Assembly: GCA_028564705.1 (NCBI GenBank)
Contig: JAPXFQ010001003.1
Location: 2,671,001-2,735,000 of the forward strand
Direction: 5' to 3'
Source: Apricaphanius iberus
Taxonomy: Eukaryota > Chordata > Actinopteri > Cyprinodontiformes > Aphaniidae
DNA length: 64,000 nt
Shown here: positions 35,031 to 48,545 of the stretch, piece by piece
How positions within the stretch are numbered: position 1 is the stretch's first letter
Layout of the letters: every line of letters starts with the position of its first letter
Made by a program: the position numbers and the translations under genes
Notes under the pieces: generated by a model
The model's database searches: none
Told to the model about the DNA's origin: nothing
Seen by the model: only the letters and a program-made list of their open reading frames with translations

Positions 35031-38000
35031 ACAATAGTAGTATTAAGCAAATCTTTTCTAGCTTCCTGTATCTGCTTGCTGTACTGCAGTGCTAACATTA
35101 GCTTGCACATAAACTATAAGAAATGGGGACCTGGTTCTGCTTTGTAACTTCAGTTTCTATCATTAAAGGTAACCTACAACATATTTGTCAGCATGTCAGC
35201 TTATAAAAAACTGTTTTTGCTTATCTTAGGCCTCAGTCACCAAAAGGGACACTACTGCTGATTTGAATCACCGTTAGCTTATTAGACTTCTTTCAATCAA
35301 ATTCAGATCTAGAACTTATCTATATATATATATATATAGATATAAATAATTTTATATTTTTCAAAATGACTGCTAATGAGCTTTCTCACTGTCCAGATAC
35401 ATTGCAACAGAATAACTTCAAAGATGTTTATGATGTTATTTAAAGAACATTTATTGTGCAAAATACATTTAAAAAATATTAATTCAATTAATTTTGTATC
35501 AATTATTTTTCCAAAATGATACAACACAAACATTCTCACAAAATAAATATAAAGGAAGATATTTTAAATACAATTAAAGCTAAATATTATGAATATTAAG
35601 TTCAAACTTTCCTGGTTGCATATTCCTATATTTAATATTGCATTAAAAATAAAGACATGTTCCACAGGTTTCTTTTCAGTTAAATGAAAAACAACAACCT
35701 TTAAACTTTAAATATTTAGTGTGAAGACAAAGACTGAACACCACTTTTTATTTTCTTTGTATGTAACTATGTAGGCACAGCTTGATGACATAATCAAAAT
35801 GCATTAACGCAGCATTACAGTATAGTCAAAATCTCTACCTTTGGCTAATTTTAAATAATTTCTACCTCATACCTTTTATATTGCCCAGTACTAGCTGATA
35901 TCCTGTTGTTTTACTTTTTTGTCCGAAATATACTTACATGCAGAGGAGCTATATAATAACACCATAGCTCTGTAGAAGAAATATAATTTCCGAAAGATGT
36001 ATAAAACAAAAATCGTAATGATGTGTGACTGTAGTTCATCTTAGAGGTCGCTTGCTGTGAGTTCAACAGCTAAATACAGAGAAAATGATGACATCATCCT
36101 CTTAATCGCCTGTCGTCATGGCTACAGTCACATCAGTCTGATCCTACCACTGTCTGACACCTTTCCTTGACTTCAATGAGAACTCTATTTCAGATATCCT
36201 GGCACAGTTTTACAACTCCACAGCATTTAATATGGAAAGAAAAATCATATTTCTTTTTATTATACCTCTTTACATTTTTGCACAAGGCTAAATTAAATAG
36301 AGAATTTGATCTGAAAGAACCAAGTTAGAAAATATTTTTGCACTCAGTGACCACAGAGAGAACCACCCGTCTTATGATTCATAAATAATTCAAAGTCCTG
36401 CGATATTACAGAGCTGCACTTTTGCATATGACAAAGGTCTCTCGCACATTGGTAAGTTTGAGCGTTATATATCACGTGGTCTTCCTTTAGGAAATTTGAA
36501 GACCATTTCAAATTGTGTTAGGTGCATATTAAAGGAATTTAGATTTATGCGTTTCTTTAACATAGTGTGTTATAAGGAGCAGGTTTATCTAGTGAAAAAA
36601 TATAGGTAAAAATATTAAGGCTGAGATTTTCTTCGGTTCAATTTCATCTTGTTAGAACAAGAAATAAATTAAATTAATTATTGATTGAAGAAAGTTTGAA
36701 TACGAGACCTGTAAAAACACTGCAAAAGCAAGCGAGGAAGGAAGGAAGGAAGGAGTAATATAAACTTATTGGCTTCATAAGTGGTCTCCCTAGAGCTCAA
36801 ACATTTAGGTGAAACAGTAAACTGCATATGAAAAATGAAATATCTGAAACAATGCATGCTTATCTTATATACATTCACTACATTAACAGCAGATACTGTA
36901 TTGTGCAAAAACCACTAACAGTACAATAACATGAAGATATAGGAAGTACATGTGTTTACAACTGGGTTTAGAAGTACTGAGTTGTCTTCGCTTAAGAACT
37001 TAATACTGCAATGGAGAAGAAATACATTTAGTGTACTATTTTAGAGTCTCTCCAGGGCAGGTTTTCATCAGTGATCTATAGCCAACACGCTTCAACCTTT
37101 TCTGCAAACCATGGCTCCTTCAGACTGCTGCTGCTTAGTCAGTTCCTTCAACATTAAACTAATTCTTCACCTACAGTATATGGTGTATGTGGACATTTTA
37201 TGTTCCCTGACAAAGTAACATTATTGGAAGCTTCCATTAGCAATAACTGAGTGGATTTATTGCTTGTCTAAGAGTTACGACATCTCCACACTAAAGAATA
37301 AAAATAAAGCTGTGTGTTTGTTTTTAATATGCTGAAATATGTCTGGGGAATTTACCAATGTAACTGAGTATGAGCTTAACATTTTACTGACACAAAACAA
37401 ATGTAATGACATGTACAATTCCCACAAACTAAATAACATTAACTTATACACTGTCTTGTAAGAGTATTCGTACCCTTTTTTTTTACATCTGTAAAGTAAT
37501 GTATAAAATCAACAGAAAGAGACATGGTTTTAAAATAAATAAAAAAACAGCACAACAAATCGTCACAAAAGTCATAACGATTCAATCAAGACAGCAGTTA
37601 AATCTCAGAATCAAACTTTATTGAAATTATCTTAGTAAAACAGTAATTCTATCAGGGTTTTAAAGCCGATAAAACTGATTGCTAATTGACATGAATTATT
37701 TCTTATTTTTTTCTTATTTATTAAGAGGAAAAGGATTACAAGCAACACCGTTAGATACTGTACAGATTAGGGGTTGATTAAAGCAGAGATCTTAACGAAA
37801 ATTAAAAGCTCTGCAGTTCTGGTTCCTAGTTAGCTGCTGATTAAGGCAAATACAGCAGCATATATTAAATTAAGTCCAGAATATAAAGCACACCCATGAG
37901 TCTTCCTATGCTTTACCTTTCACCTTAACAAATACAATGCAATGTTCACTTTGCTTCTATACATGTGCTCATGACTGCTTGAGGTGATGGAAAAAGAAAA

Positions 38001-38639
38001 ACCATACACTCAAGTGACCACGTTATCAGAGCCGGGTTCCCTCTTGTTCCTGTGAAGTAATGGAATCTGAGCCAAGCGCAGTATTCTGCTCCATGGCTGC
38101 CTCAGCAAAAACACAATATGTTGGCTCCAAAGGAGCACACTGGCAGGAACTCTCCCCTTAAAGAATATCACCAGCTTCATTATACTGTTTCCATTGTATG
38201 TGGTATATACTGCTAGAGTAACTATGAAGACAATAAAAAAACTAAAGTGCAAGATCACTGAATGATGAATGACGATTCGGGTTAAAATGCACAGTACTTG
38301 GGTAGGCTACATTTCTTGCCTAACTAAGCAATTTTCCATGCACCATTCTAATCACTACTGCAGAAAAACCATTATTTTTTATGCCACTCCATATTTATTC
38401 TGAAATGGGATTTTATAAACACTTTAAATGTATGTTTTTGTTTCCAGTCCCCCTTCAGACAACTGAACCCTTCAAATAATCCCCAGAAAATTTAAAAAAA
38501 CAGTCAGTTAAACGTAAGTTGCCCATTTGATGTTTACATACCCTCTGCTAGATTGGAAAAGCCAAGATTAAATGTCATGGTTTCAGTGATTTCTGATAAA
38601 GCTATAACATTTAGGTTAAATGGAGGCTGTGGATGTATT
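35031..38639. other. Non-coding DNA, no gene seen
   Basis: AT-rich. It holds a TA run at 35319-35338 and a (GGAA)n stretch at 36737-36754. A piece at 37449-37476 (cactgtcttgtaagagtat...) resembles the terminal repeat of another Tc1-like/MITE family. Possible unique regulatory blocks at 36050-36190. No gene. Confidence 0.45.
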
Positions 38640-38965
38640 ATAAGGCATACGATACAGATACTTGAATCTGAGTAAGTGCTGATACCAAGTACCGATGCCG
38701 ATACTTCTACCACACAAAACAATGCAATGAATTGGAAGACAGGTTTTATTTTCTACTCTGCTTGTTACAAAAAGATGGTGTATTAAACTAAAATTACAAA
38801 TATTCCGAAAAATTACCACAAAACAAAAATTACATTTTCTCTGAAATAATTGAAGTTTCCACATTTTAAGTATTGGTTTATGGTATCAGTTAACTAACTG
38901 ATACCGATAGGAGTACATTAGAACAGTATCGGCCCCGATACCTGATACTGGCATCCCTAACCTCA
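38640..38965. repeat. Foldback-type MITE-like repeat with cgatac-rich ends
   Basis: The left end carries catacgatacagatacttg and accgatgccgatact; the right end carries gtatcggccccgatacctga then ggcatccctaa. The ends are imperfect inverted repeats around an AT-rich core. This cgatac-rich pattern is common in fish non-autonomous DNA elements. The exact borders are not certain. Confidence 0.55.
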
Positions 38966-39165
38966 AACACAATGCCCCCTTGTGTGACATGGAAAAATCA
39001 AAATCAAAAGAAACCAAGACATCGGGTACAAAAATGTAGATGTCCAAAAGTCTGGTTCCTCACTGAGTTCAAAATTATACAAATCCCACCACATGTAAAT
39101 TATTTACACTTTTCTTTCTCTTTATTGAATTCAAACTCTCTTGAATTAATAATAATAACCATTAA

Positions 39166-39450
39166 ACTTAGATAGCACTTTTTTGGACACTCAAAGACGC
39201 TTTACAAATTCTGCTATTCATTCACTCTCACATTCACACACTGGTGGAAGCAAGCTACAATTGTAGCCACAGCTGCCCTGGGGCAGACTACCATATCACC
39301 CCATCTGCCCCTCTGGCCAACACCAGTAGGCGGTAGGTGAAGTGTCTTGCCCAAGGCCACAACTGACAAAGATGGATCTGGGGCTCGAACCAGCAACGCT
39401 ACAATTGCAAGGCAACCTCTGGAGCCAGAGTCACCCTGTAATAAATGCAT
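39166..39450. repeat. Common teleost interspersed repeat
   Basis: The text from agcacttttttggacactc through ctgccctggggcag, aagtgtcttgcccaaggcca and ggctcgaaccagcaacg matches a repeat I recognise as widespread in fish genomes. Its class is not clear to me. The minus-strand open frame over it (39214-39450) is incidental. Confidence 0.65.
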
Positions 39451-42221
39451 GTTGGCATCAACATCAACAAATGCAATGCATCTCTGCTAAAAATAAAAGA
39501 GGAATTACCCATTTCTAATTGATAAACCCAGACATTGTGCTTTATAAATAGATACTAGAAGGATACCAAATAAATGCACATATTTTTGGAGTAAGAAAAA
39601 AGATTAAATCTGCAGCAGGACACACAAAAGACAGGAAAGAATGTATTCCAATGTGTATTTTGAAGAGCACTAAAAATAATTCACAAATAAAAAAAGACCC
39701 CCTTGTCAGTGTAGTGGCTTTAGTGCTACTACATATTTTAAATGATGCCAAGGGTGTGACTGGAGGATAATATTGCTGACTTTCTGAGCAAGCCAGGGGA
39801 ATACTTGAATGGACATCTGATCGGTTTAAAGTAATGCTCTGTGGCCCCAGACTTCCTGCTTCAAAACATAACCTGCAACACAACTCCAACAGAAGAAACT
39901 GGCAAAACTCCATAAGTCCCTTAATGCTTAAAGACTTATCAGGTGTCCATGGCAATGTCTGCCTCAACAGGAATTGTGATCTGTGGCAGCCAGCTACCAA
40001 AATGCTGTGCACCGGGCATTCCTACTGAGATTACATCGTGGTATTTAGTAACATGTCCAAGACCCCTTGCAGAACTCTCTTAACACTAGTATGTTGGAAC
40101 CTGTACGTCTGGTGGTTTGCAGGCCGACTGAATAAATGTTATTTTGTTTGCTCCTCTACAGTTCAGCCATTAAAATATGCTGTGATGCATGCAATACATG
40201 CAAGGTTTCCCATCTATCATTTTGCATTTTGCATAGCCTTTACAGCTAGATGATAATTTTCGCTTGAACTGATCAGTGTGCATGTCCGAACAATATTTCA
40301 GACCGGTTCTACTCACGCCGGTATATTTATTATGAATATACAACACTAAAAACATGAATTTCAAAGTAAGCACCTTAGCATGTTGGCTGCTTTCAGTGTC
40401 AAAATGTTTTGATAATCTTATGGTTGTGATTCACAGAACTATAGATTTGAAGGAAAATCAGACAAGATAAGACACCGACAGACAGAGATCACATTGTTTT
40501 ATGTGAAGTGATCCAGGGACAATTTTATGTAATATCTGATTATGAAAACCCTGTGCTCCAATGCTCTTTGAAAAGTACACGCTAGAGATCCTTGGAGCCA
40601 TGCAATTGCATCTTTTGACCAAATGGCTGCACTGTGGAGCACTGTGAGTCTGGCACATTTCAGTTCGGACTGAAATGTGCCGAAAGGAGGATGTGCCTAA
40701 ATGCTAAACGCATCAGGAATGTTTCCATAATACAAGTCCAGGGTGTTGAGCTCCCTCATGTCCACATACTGGTGCAAATATGACATGAAACAGTTTAGTC
40801 TACAGTTGTTAAAATCTCCCATAATTAACATTTGAGCGTGAATACTTAGCCATCACAAAGCTAGCATCCTCTCCTAGTTGTTCTCCTGCTACCCTGTTGT
40901 TAGCACTTGGGGAGATGTAAACACAGCTGAACACCAAAAAAAAAAACTTTACTTGCTTCAGATTTTCTAATATAAAAACTTCCCACGGTAAAAATCCACC
41001 TCATAATCCAAGGATTTACAGAGAGCACAGATCTTAGTCCTGCTTTATCAGGATTTGAACTATGCACTAGGATATTAGCTAGTGACAGGAAGCAGATAAT
41101 TTTTAACTTGATTAGCCGGTCAGAAACACAATATGCAGCATATGTTGTTTAAAATTGAACTGAACTGAATATATATTGGTAAAAGTACAGATGTTTTAGA
41201 TTACACTCAAGTATCATTATCCTGGGTAAATGCACAATAAAAAAAGACAATGGATCAAAAATATAAGGAAAGAGAAAAAAAGCTGAAAAAAATAATCAGA
41301 TGAACAAAAATAAATAGAATTTTAAGAAATATTTGAAAATCATCATGATAAAAAATGAAGATATTTTCATACTTTTAATTTTTTTCTAAAGGCTCTTGAG
41401 CCCTCAACTGACCAGAATCAGTTTGAATTTAAATCAGAGGTTTCATTTGATACAAAGGAAAGACACCACATTGTTAATCATTTGGTGTTTACCAGTTAAT
41501 AAAATATTTGAATTTAATTTCGAGTATAAAAAATTCATATATTGCAGATTCCAGTAGGTCTTTATTTCTTAAGCAAATATAGTCAACATCTACAATAATT
41601 AGGAAAAAACTCAAATGCCTTTTTAAATCACAAAATACATGAAACCCAAATGTAAAGGATAAATACTTTCTTTTTACCATGAGTTTAGATATTGAATGTG
41701 AAACATTAGCTGTAATTAAAATGGCTAACACAATTTCAGAAAACAGTCAGGATTAATCAGATTGCCTCTGTTCTGGAGCAACTACTTCATTTTTTGTTGT
41801 AAGCATCGACAGTATTGACATTAGAGAGGGTGTGGGCTGAATATGATGAACGTGGGCAGTCTTGTTACATAAGCAAAAGTCCACTTCTCTGAATAAAGCA
41901 ACACAAAAAACGTGACAAAGTATGCATGCATGTGCTGTGTGCCTTAGCAGATTGGACGAGAGAGAAAGACTGGAGCAGATAGTTTCAGGATCAATACTGT
42001 AAAGCAAATATGTAAGTATTCACCATGAGGCTGCAAATTTATTAAAATGAAACTTTCATCTTAAAAACAATGCTTACTGCTAGCCCACAAGATTCAGATT
42101 ACCTCAGTGTTTCTTAATAATGTTAAAACCTTAGTGTAACATGTTTGCTTGTATTCCTTCACACACACAAGATAAATGAGTGACATTACACTATTTATCA
42201 ATTCACTGTATTATGAAATTG
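39451..42221. other. Non-coding DNA, no supported gene
   Basis: A 156-codon minus-strand frame (39542-40012) has no recognisable domain and no splice support. A perfect 13-bp-arm hairpin sits at 40652-40681. The remainder is AT-rich. Confidence 0.45.
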
Positions 42222-42903
42222 ACCCAACCTTTGCAGCTATAGCAGCTTCAACTCTTCGGTAAATGAAATGTTTAGGAGAGTGTTCTCACCATTCTTCCAG
42301 AAATGCATTTGTGAGGTCATTATTGTTGGATGAAAAGGCCTCGTTTGCAGTTCTCCTTCTAAGACAAACAATTTATGTCTAGTCAAGTTGCTCCCCACAC
42401 AGTTGGGAGCATTAAATGTCCAAAACGTCTTGCTATGCTGAAACAGCCAGACTTGTGCAGTGGATGCCAGATAGAGCAACGTGAAGACATCTTAACTTTT
42501 CAATGGCAGCCTGCTTTACAACACTACATCCAGCACTTTGCATTGCAGTTGTTGATAAGGCTTTAGTGCAGGTGCCTGGTCAAAAAAATCAATTTTATGA
42601 AACACTCTTCACATAGTTCTTAAAATAATCAAATAGCCACATGAAAGACTAAATAGTTAACTGTAGAATATTTAGTAGTGATGAAATTACATGAATTGAT
42701 TTATTAGACAGGTTGCATCTTATTACAGCACCACACTGGAATTCACTGAGCTCCTGAGGTTGACAAATTCCTTCTCAAATGTTAGCAAAAGCGGTCTGCA
42801 TGCCAAGGTGCTTGGTTTTATACAACTGTGGCCATGGGAGTGGTGGAAACATCTAAATTCAATATTCATAATGGGTAGGTAAATACTTTTGGTAATATAA
42901 TGT
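42222..42903 (-). mobile_element. Tc1-like transposon relic, internally deleted
   Basis: The text matches a widespread fish Tc1-like family read in antisense: tttgcagctatagcagcttc, ccattcttccagaaatgcat then tgtgaggtca, cacacagttgggagcatt, tccagcactttgcattgcag, and actgagctcctgaggttgac. The right end is taaatacttttggtaatata at about 42881-42900, the terminal-repeat end. Most of the catalytic core is missing between about 42350 and 42480, and the left terminal repeat is absent. No functional transposase remains. Confidence 0.75.
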
Positions 42904-44049
42904 ATATATTTGATAGTGTTTTGGATTTTCTTTCTATCCCTTACCTGAGCGATAGCTTAGTACTTTGTGAGATCCGTTTAAACCTTTGTAACCTCACTCT
43001 AAAAAATTGTATTAGAAAATGGATATAAATAATAAAATGTCTATAAAACCCAATAACTGAAAGAAGATATTAGCCCAAGAGGACTGGAATTTACATCAAA
43101 GGCAGTTTGAAGCAAATTATTAGTGGTAAAGTAATAGTTAAAGGTACACACACTATTGCAACCTGGTTATTGCAGCCTTTTGTACTTATATAACCTAAAA
43201 GGTGTTTTGGGGTTCAGTTACATTAAATGTAGAAAAACTACTGAAGCCATGTATCATAATATATATTTTTTTTACATACAAAAATCTGCAAATGTAATCT
43301 GGGTGTGTAGAATTTTACTTCCATGTGAGTGTTCATTCAGCAATTTTGAAAAAGTTTCAAAAGTACCTTTATTTTAGAGTATGTATATAACAAATAATTT
43401 TTCACTGATAGAAATAACTACATTTGACACCTTCCCTCTGACAATCTGCTGACATATTTCCAGCAAGACGTCGACACCATCCTGTCTTTCATTACACATT
43501 TAAGACATAATGGCCTTAAGCTGCACTGAAGAAATGTAAAATGAATGCCAAGTGTATATGATCAAGCAACAGGTTGACAGCTCATACCACTTTGTAACCT
43601 AGAGTTAATTAAGTTTAGCCATAGATGCATTAGTGGTGAGCACTGTTAAACCTAATTTAAAGTTAAAGCTTCCAGTCATAAATCCAGCTGCTGTTTCATA
43701 TAAAGCTGGCATCTCTCACCACCTGATGACTAACTTCCACCTCTCCATGCAGCTTCTGCCACCTCCTTCCTCTCCCAGTGGGTCTTTGGTTGTCATAGTT
43801 ACATCCATTAACACACCTGCTAAGCTCTTAGATCCCTTGTGTTGCACTCGCACTCCCTTCCTTTACTTCCATTTCTGTCACAGTCGCAGGGTTTAAAACA
43901 AAACAGAGCACATGTATTTCCCGGGTGAAGCTGACAGGTTACTCTAGGAAGAAAAATTTGCTTCATTCTTGGTAAACATCCATTTTGTGATACAGACTTG
44001 ACATAAAATAATAAACATAAGAAACTTAACTACCGGTTATACACATCTA
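42904..44049. other. Non-coding DNA, no gene seen
   Basis: AT-rich, nothing supported. A somewhat less AT-rich stretch at 43680-43880 is CT-rich. Confidence 0.45.
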
Positions 44050-44131
44050 CCAGGGCTGCACGGTGGAGCAGTTGGTAGCACTGCTGCTTTGCAGAAAGAA
44101 CGTCCTGGGCTCATATCCTGGCCTGTAGACT
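44050..44131 (+). repeat. tRNA-like SINE head fragment
   Basis: gggctgcacggtggagcagt, then tggtagcactgctgctttgc and gtcctgggctcatatcctgg, resemble the conserved 5' part of a very common teleost repeat with A-box- and B-box-like words (B-box degraded to gggctcatatcc). Only about 80 bp remain. Confidence 0.55.
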
Positions 44132-46789
44132 TCTGCCTAATCTTTAAAAAGTTAAACTGAATCGTCTTTTTCAAGGTTTAAGTAAAGATATTTCATGTCA
44201 GTGTGAGGTATGTCTTACAAAGAACAAGGAAATTAGGTATTCGGTATCAGAACTAAGTATAGTTGGCGTACTTTTGTTTTTTAATGTTAGGTAATAACTC
44301 CTCGGTACAAAACATCAGTGTTATCAGTATTGACAGTCTTATCAATATACAACCGAAAATTAGCTCATCAAGCTAGTCAAATTAACAATTAAATGTTAAG
44401 CGTTAAAAGAATTAAATGAAACATCCAAACTGAAATAACCCCTATCTAACAACAGTAGTAGTCCATGGTCATTATTTCTCATCACAGTCCCACACCTGTG
44501 GGCTAAATACCCACAAGTGTTTAGCCCAATCATGTCTGACTGGGTTCTATATCTGAAGAGCATGAGGCAATGACCGACATCATTCAACGACACATAAGCA
44601 ATCTTATTATTGTGTGATTACTTATAATTCTCATAGCTTACCGAGTTGCTCATTCTTAACAATGGAGTTGATGGACCTTAGTTTTTTACTCAGTGTTGGC
44701 TTACAATAAAAATCTCATGCCGACCCATGCATAAACAGATTATACACCCATTTATACACTTACACACTGAAGTAAGGCAAGTTACAATCTCCAGTTAATT
44801 CTGAATGTGGGGATGTGAGAAGAAACCGGAGTATACAGTAAAAGCCAAGTGCACTTTTTCCCCCAGCAATGTTTTGACCTTGGTGGAAGCCATGCATCAC
44901 CATTTTCTGAGACCTCATCTTACGTGCACACTGCCAGGCCAATCAGTGACTGCTGATACTAGGTAGTAAGAGTGACATTACTTTACTGGACCAATCAGTC
45001 CATAGGTGGGCATATTGGGTCGTCTCGGTCTGCTTTAGACTGAGCCTGAGGTGGTTTGAAAAAAAGGGGTCGGCTCTGTTGGAAACATGTTAAATAAGGA
45101 ATGACCCGACAAGGTCCAGGCAAAGCCGACTCTAATGGAAAAGGGGCAAAATAGAAAGAATACCCCTGTTTTAATACTGGGCGGTCAGATAGCCTCACAT
45201 ATTTTGAAAACTCTATGCAAGGTCTGCTCTGATTAGGATTCTCTCACTTCAGCATGCATGGTGCTTGAACATGAAAGTAAGAGCATAACTCACTTTCTGA
45301 TAAATTCAGCAAAAGATTATCTGAACTTGGGTGAACACATAGAGCACTGAACTTGCACCCCCAGATAGTCTGTTGATCCAAAATTTGAGGAAAATAACCA
45401 AATAAAATAATTTAGTAGTTCAAGCATTACATCCTGCTCTAATAAAGTTGAGTGTTGTGAATTCCACATCCTTGATCCCAATACACATGCACTGTGTGCT
45501 GACCTGCCAACCTTGTCAAATTATTGGATTTGTGTTGTGTGGCTTGTTTTTCACAGATTTTTTTTTTTTGCAACTCCATTACTTTGCATGCAGCAATTTT
45601 CCCATTCACAGGCTGGAAATTGGTTATAAAAGTTTTAGATTACAATATTTAATATATAATAAAAAAAATAGAGACATATTGTACTGTACTGGCCTCAATC
45701 TTTAATAATACACTGCGCAAAATGCATGATTAAGAGCTTTAGAGGGTCACAAGCATGGTCACTGTTCTTGATATTTACAGTGGTCCCTAGCTATGGTGCT
45801 GCATCCTGTTGTCCGACATTAGTAGGCTACGTAACTGCACATTTAGCACAGAACTCACATGTCCGTAGCTTTTTGCGTAGTTTGGAGGGATGAGTCGTAC
45901 CAGCCTGTTTTAGATGTCAAATTGTGTACTTTCTATGCAAAATGCGTACAGGGTGGCAGGTTTGTGTACGACAAGGATTGCATCAAAACTGGTGTACATA
46001 CAAATTCATTTCAATAATTTTGTTGCATGACCTACAAGTTCCCTAAATGTATATAAAACTGAAAAGTTGAACAATTTGCTAGCTGATACTTTGGCTTTAT
46101 CCGACGTCCTCTCTCACTGACTTCTTATAGTATTTATTTCACTAAACATCTCCCTTACTTGCATAATTCTCACCTTTAACCACAGCAGAGCACTCTTTAT
46201 CATTCTAATAGTGTGTGACAGTCCTTGGATCTTCCCAGATTACTCATTCAGCATGTCATCTGCACCGTTTTCACATGTGTCCCTAGCAACAAGTGGAACA
46301 CTGAAGGCAACACTTGCAAAAACAAAATATTCTCTCCATTGGCCTTACATCCTTCTAGTCTTGTTACTTATGTTGTTTTTATATTATTTCCAAGCCTTCC
46401 TCCCTTTTCCTGCCTCCCTATGTCTTTATCTGGCCTCTTGCTTCTTTTCTTAAACATGCCTGCCTATCTTTTTTTTCTTTGAAATAAATAAAATCTGTAT
46501 GCTTCCTTTTTATCTGCTATTTCTGTAGCCTCTCCTTTTCAATCACATCCCTCTCTGACTGTCTCTCCTCCAAAGAATCACAGTAACACAGCAGTCATGT
46601 CTCATCAGCCAAAACCGCGTCTCATGCCAGAACCGTGAGCCTTTAATTTCAACTCCTGTCCTCCAGTTTGACGTTACATTATTCCTTCTATCTTCTGTTC
46701 TGCACACTTCCTCCTAAAACGGTAACATGCTCTAAATTTTTTAGATCTGATTAAATTAACATCTTACATTGGAAATGATGATCTCATAA
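44132..46789. other. Non-coding DNA with one short MITE-like patch
   Basis: 44985-45170 has paired words (gggtcggctctgttggaaac and ccgactctaatggaaaagg) like the ends of a small inverted-repeat element. Otherwise AT-rich and without a supported gene. Confidence 0.4.
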
Positions 46790-48545
46790 TGGTATTGTTG
46801 TGACACAGCAATTGCTTTGGCTATGAATAATTACGAATTATTGCTTAGGGAAATTATTAAGATTAATAATTTTATGTTAAAATGACCCCGTTTGAGGCAC
46901 CATCCTACGACCCAGGAAAATAATAATAGTCAAATAGTTCAGTCTCACTTAATGTTTATGATTACCTGTCTGATAAGGCTCAGGTAATTAAATGATAGAT
47001 GAAGGAATAAGTTTTTAGGGTTCATTGAACAGCAAGTTACTACACATGTGTGGAATAATAACAAATTACTTTTCAAAGTAGAGTTTATTAACATAAATAA
47101 TTAAATTTTCAACACACAACTACTAAATAAAAGAAGAATGTATTACAAACTAGCTACCAACAGTAACAGTAAAATGGACAAATATGCAAGGAGGTAAAAA
47201 CAACAACCAATAAATTGATCGTGATGTCACAGTTAAGTATGATTATATATATTACTTTTTAAGCATACATGTATCCTTAAAAGACCAACGCTTGTATTGA
47301 AGAGTAGTAAAGGTTTTTGTAAGTAAAGCGAAGGTAGTTTTAAACGAATTGTGATTAGTTTACGACTAATAAGCACCTTCTTTATTGTGTTCAAAACAAC
47401 CAATTTGCAACGCAATGCAGAAGTAAAGACATTATTTAGAGGAATTATTTTTGCATTAAATCTGCCGAATTAAAAACCAAAAACCTGTGGAGAATTGATT
47501 CAATTTTATGGCTTGGTCACCGAACTTTACGTTCTAATTTATTTTAAAGCCAATTTGTATTTTAAAACCCGTAAATAATGATCCTCAATATGAACATGCG
47601 GTTCTGCTAAAAAGTAAGCCACACTGATGAGACACAATATGTGTGTTTCCCCTATCAGAACAAGCGTGCAGAGCATTATTCATGTAGCGCAGCTCTGGTG
47701 ATACAGAGTAACTCATATGGCATAATTAAAATGACCATCAGCAAAAAATAAATTAAAAAATAACCACTGGTTATACCAAAACAATTGAATAATGAAATCT
47801 TACAAATGCAGCAAAAACGGTGAAAAAGATAATCAAATTGTTTATCCTAAGCTAATTTATCTCTCCCTACACAACATCTTAGTTGAACAATTCTTAGTTC
47901 TCCAGAGCAGGGTGAATCCGTTGTCTTGGGGATCAGTGTTAAAGGAGGGAAACCAGCCCAGTTAGCAGCAGCTGCATGAGGCACAGCCAGCAGTCAGTCC
48001 TCCTGGGTGCATGGCTAGCGTGTTACTGTTACCTCGGAATGTTGTTGTCCTCTCAGCTCAGTTAGCTTCTTCTCCCCAGCCTGGTCCTGAGCAAAGGGAC
48101 AGCTTTCGGCTCAGTTCAGATAGGGGCATCAGCAACAGAGCCCTCTCTGCTGGAATGTTGTAAATCAAAGATTCCTTCAACAGAGTTTTGAATAAGTCAG
48201 GTTCAGGACTTAATCATCCGGAAACAGTTACCCAGTCAACGATAGGCAAGCTGTAAAAGTATTCTGGATCCAAAGAGCATCTTCCACAAGCTTGCTCCCC
48301 TCTCGCCAGCAAAGGAACTAACAATCAGCAAGCTTCCTCTCCCATTTAAGCCAGTTGAGGACCCATGGAAAAAGAGGAAGAAAGTGGGCAGATCATTGCT
48401 TAAAAAGGGGTGATGATGTTCCATGAAGTCCTCCTTTTCCTGTTGAACTGAAGGGCACAGTGAGGTTATTTGTCCTTGTGACTGAAAGTCTGTTTTTGCT
48501 TCTGTCACCATGGTGGTGGCGCAAAAGTATTATAATCCAAAAATG
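46790..48545. repeat. Unclassified region, possibly an old LTR-type or dispersed insertion
   Basis: The AT-rich part (46790-47880) is followed by an abruptly more GC-rich part (47890-48130) with internal echoes (cagctcagttagcttcttct; cggctcagttcag; two ggaatgttgt words). It ends near caccaccatggtgac at 48500-48520 (minus strand). No pol/gag motif is visible and no matching long terminal repeat was found. The minus-strand frame at 48236-48511 has a good Kozak start but no recognised domain. Confidence 0.25.

Noticed and set aside
39542..40012. Minus-strand 156-codon open frame
   Set aside because: Longest unexplained frame, but no motif, no repeat match I recognise, and no splice or promoter signal; probably chance.
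48236..48511. Minus-strand frame MVTEAKTDFQ... considered as another ank3 first exon
   Set aside because: Good Kozak start but no in-phase GT donor of quality, and the surrounding block looks repeat-like.
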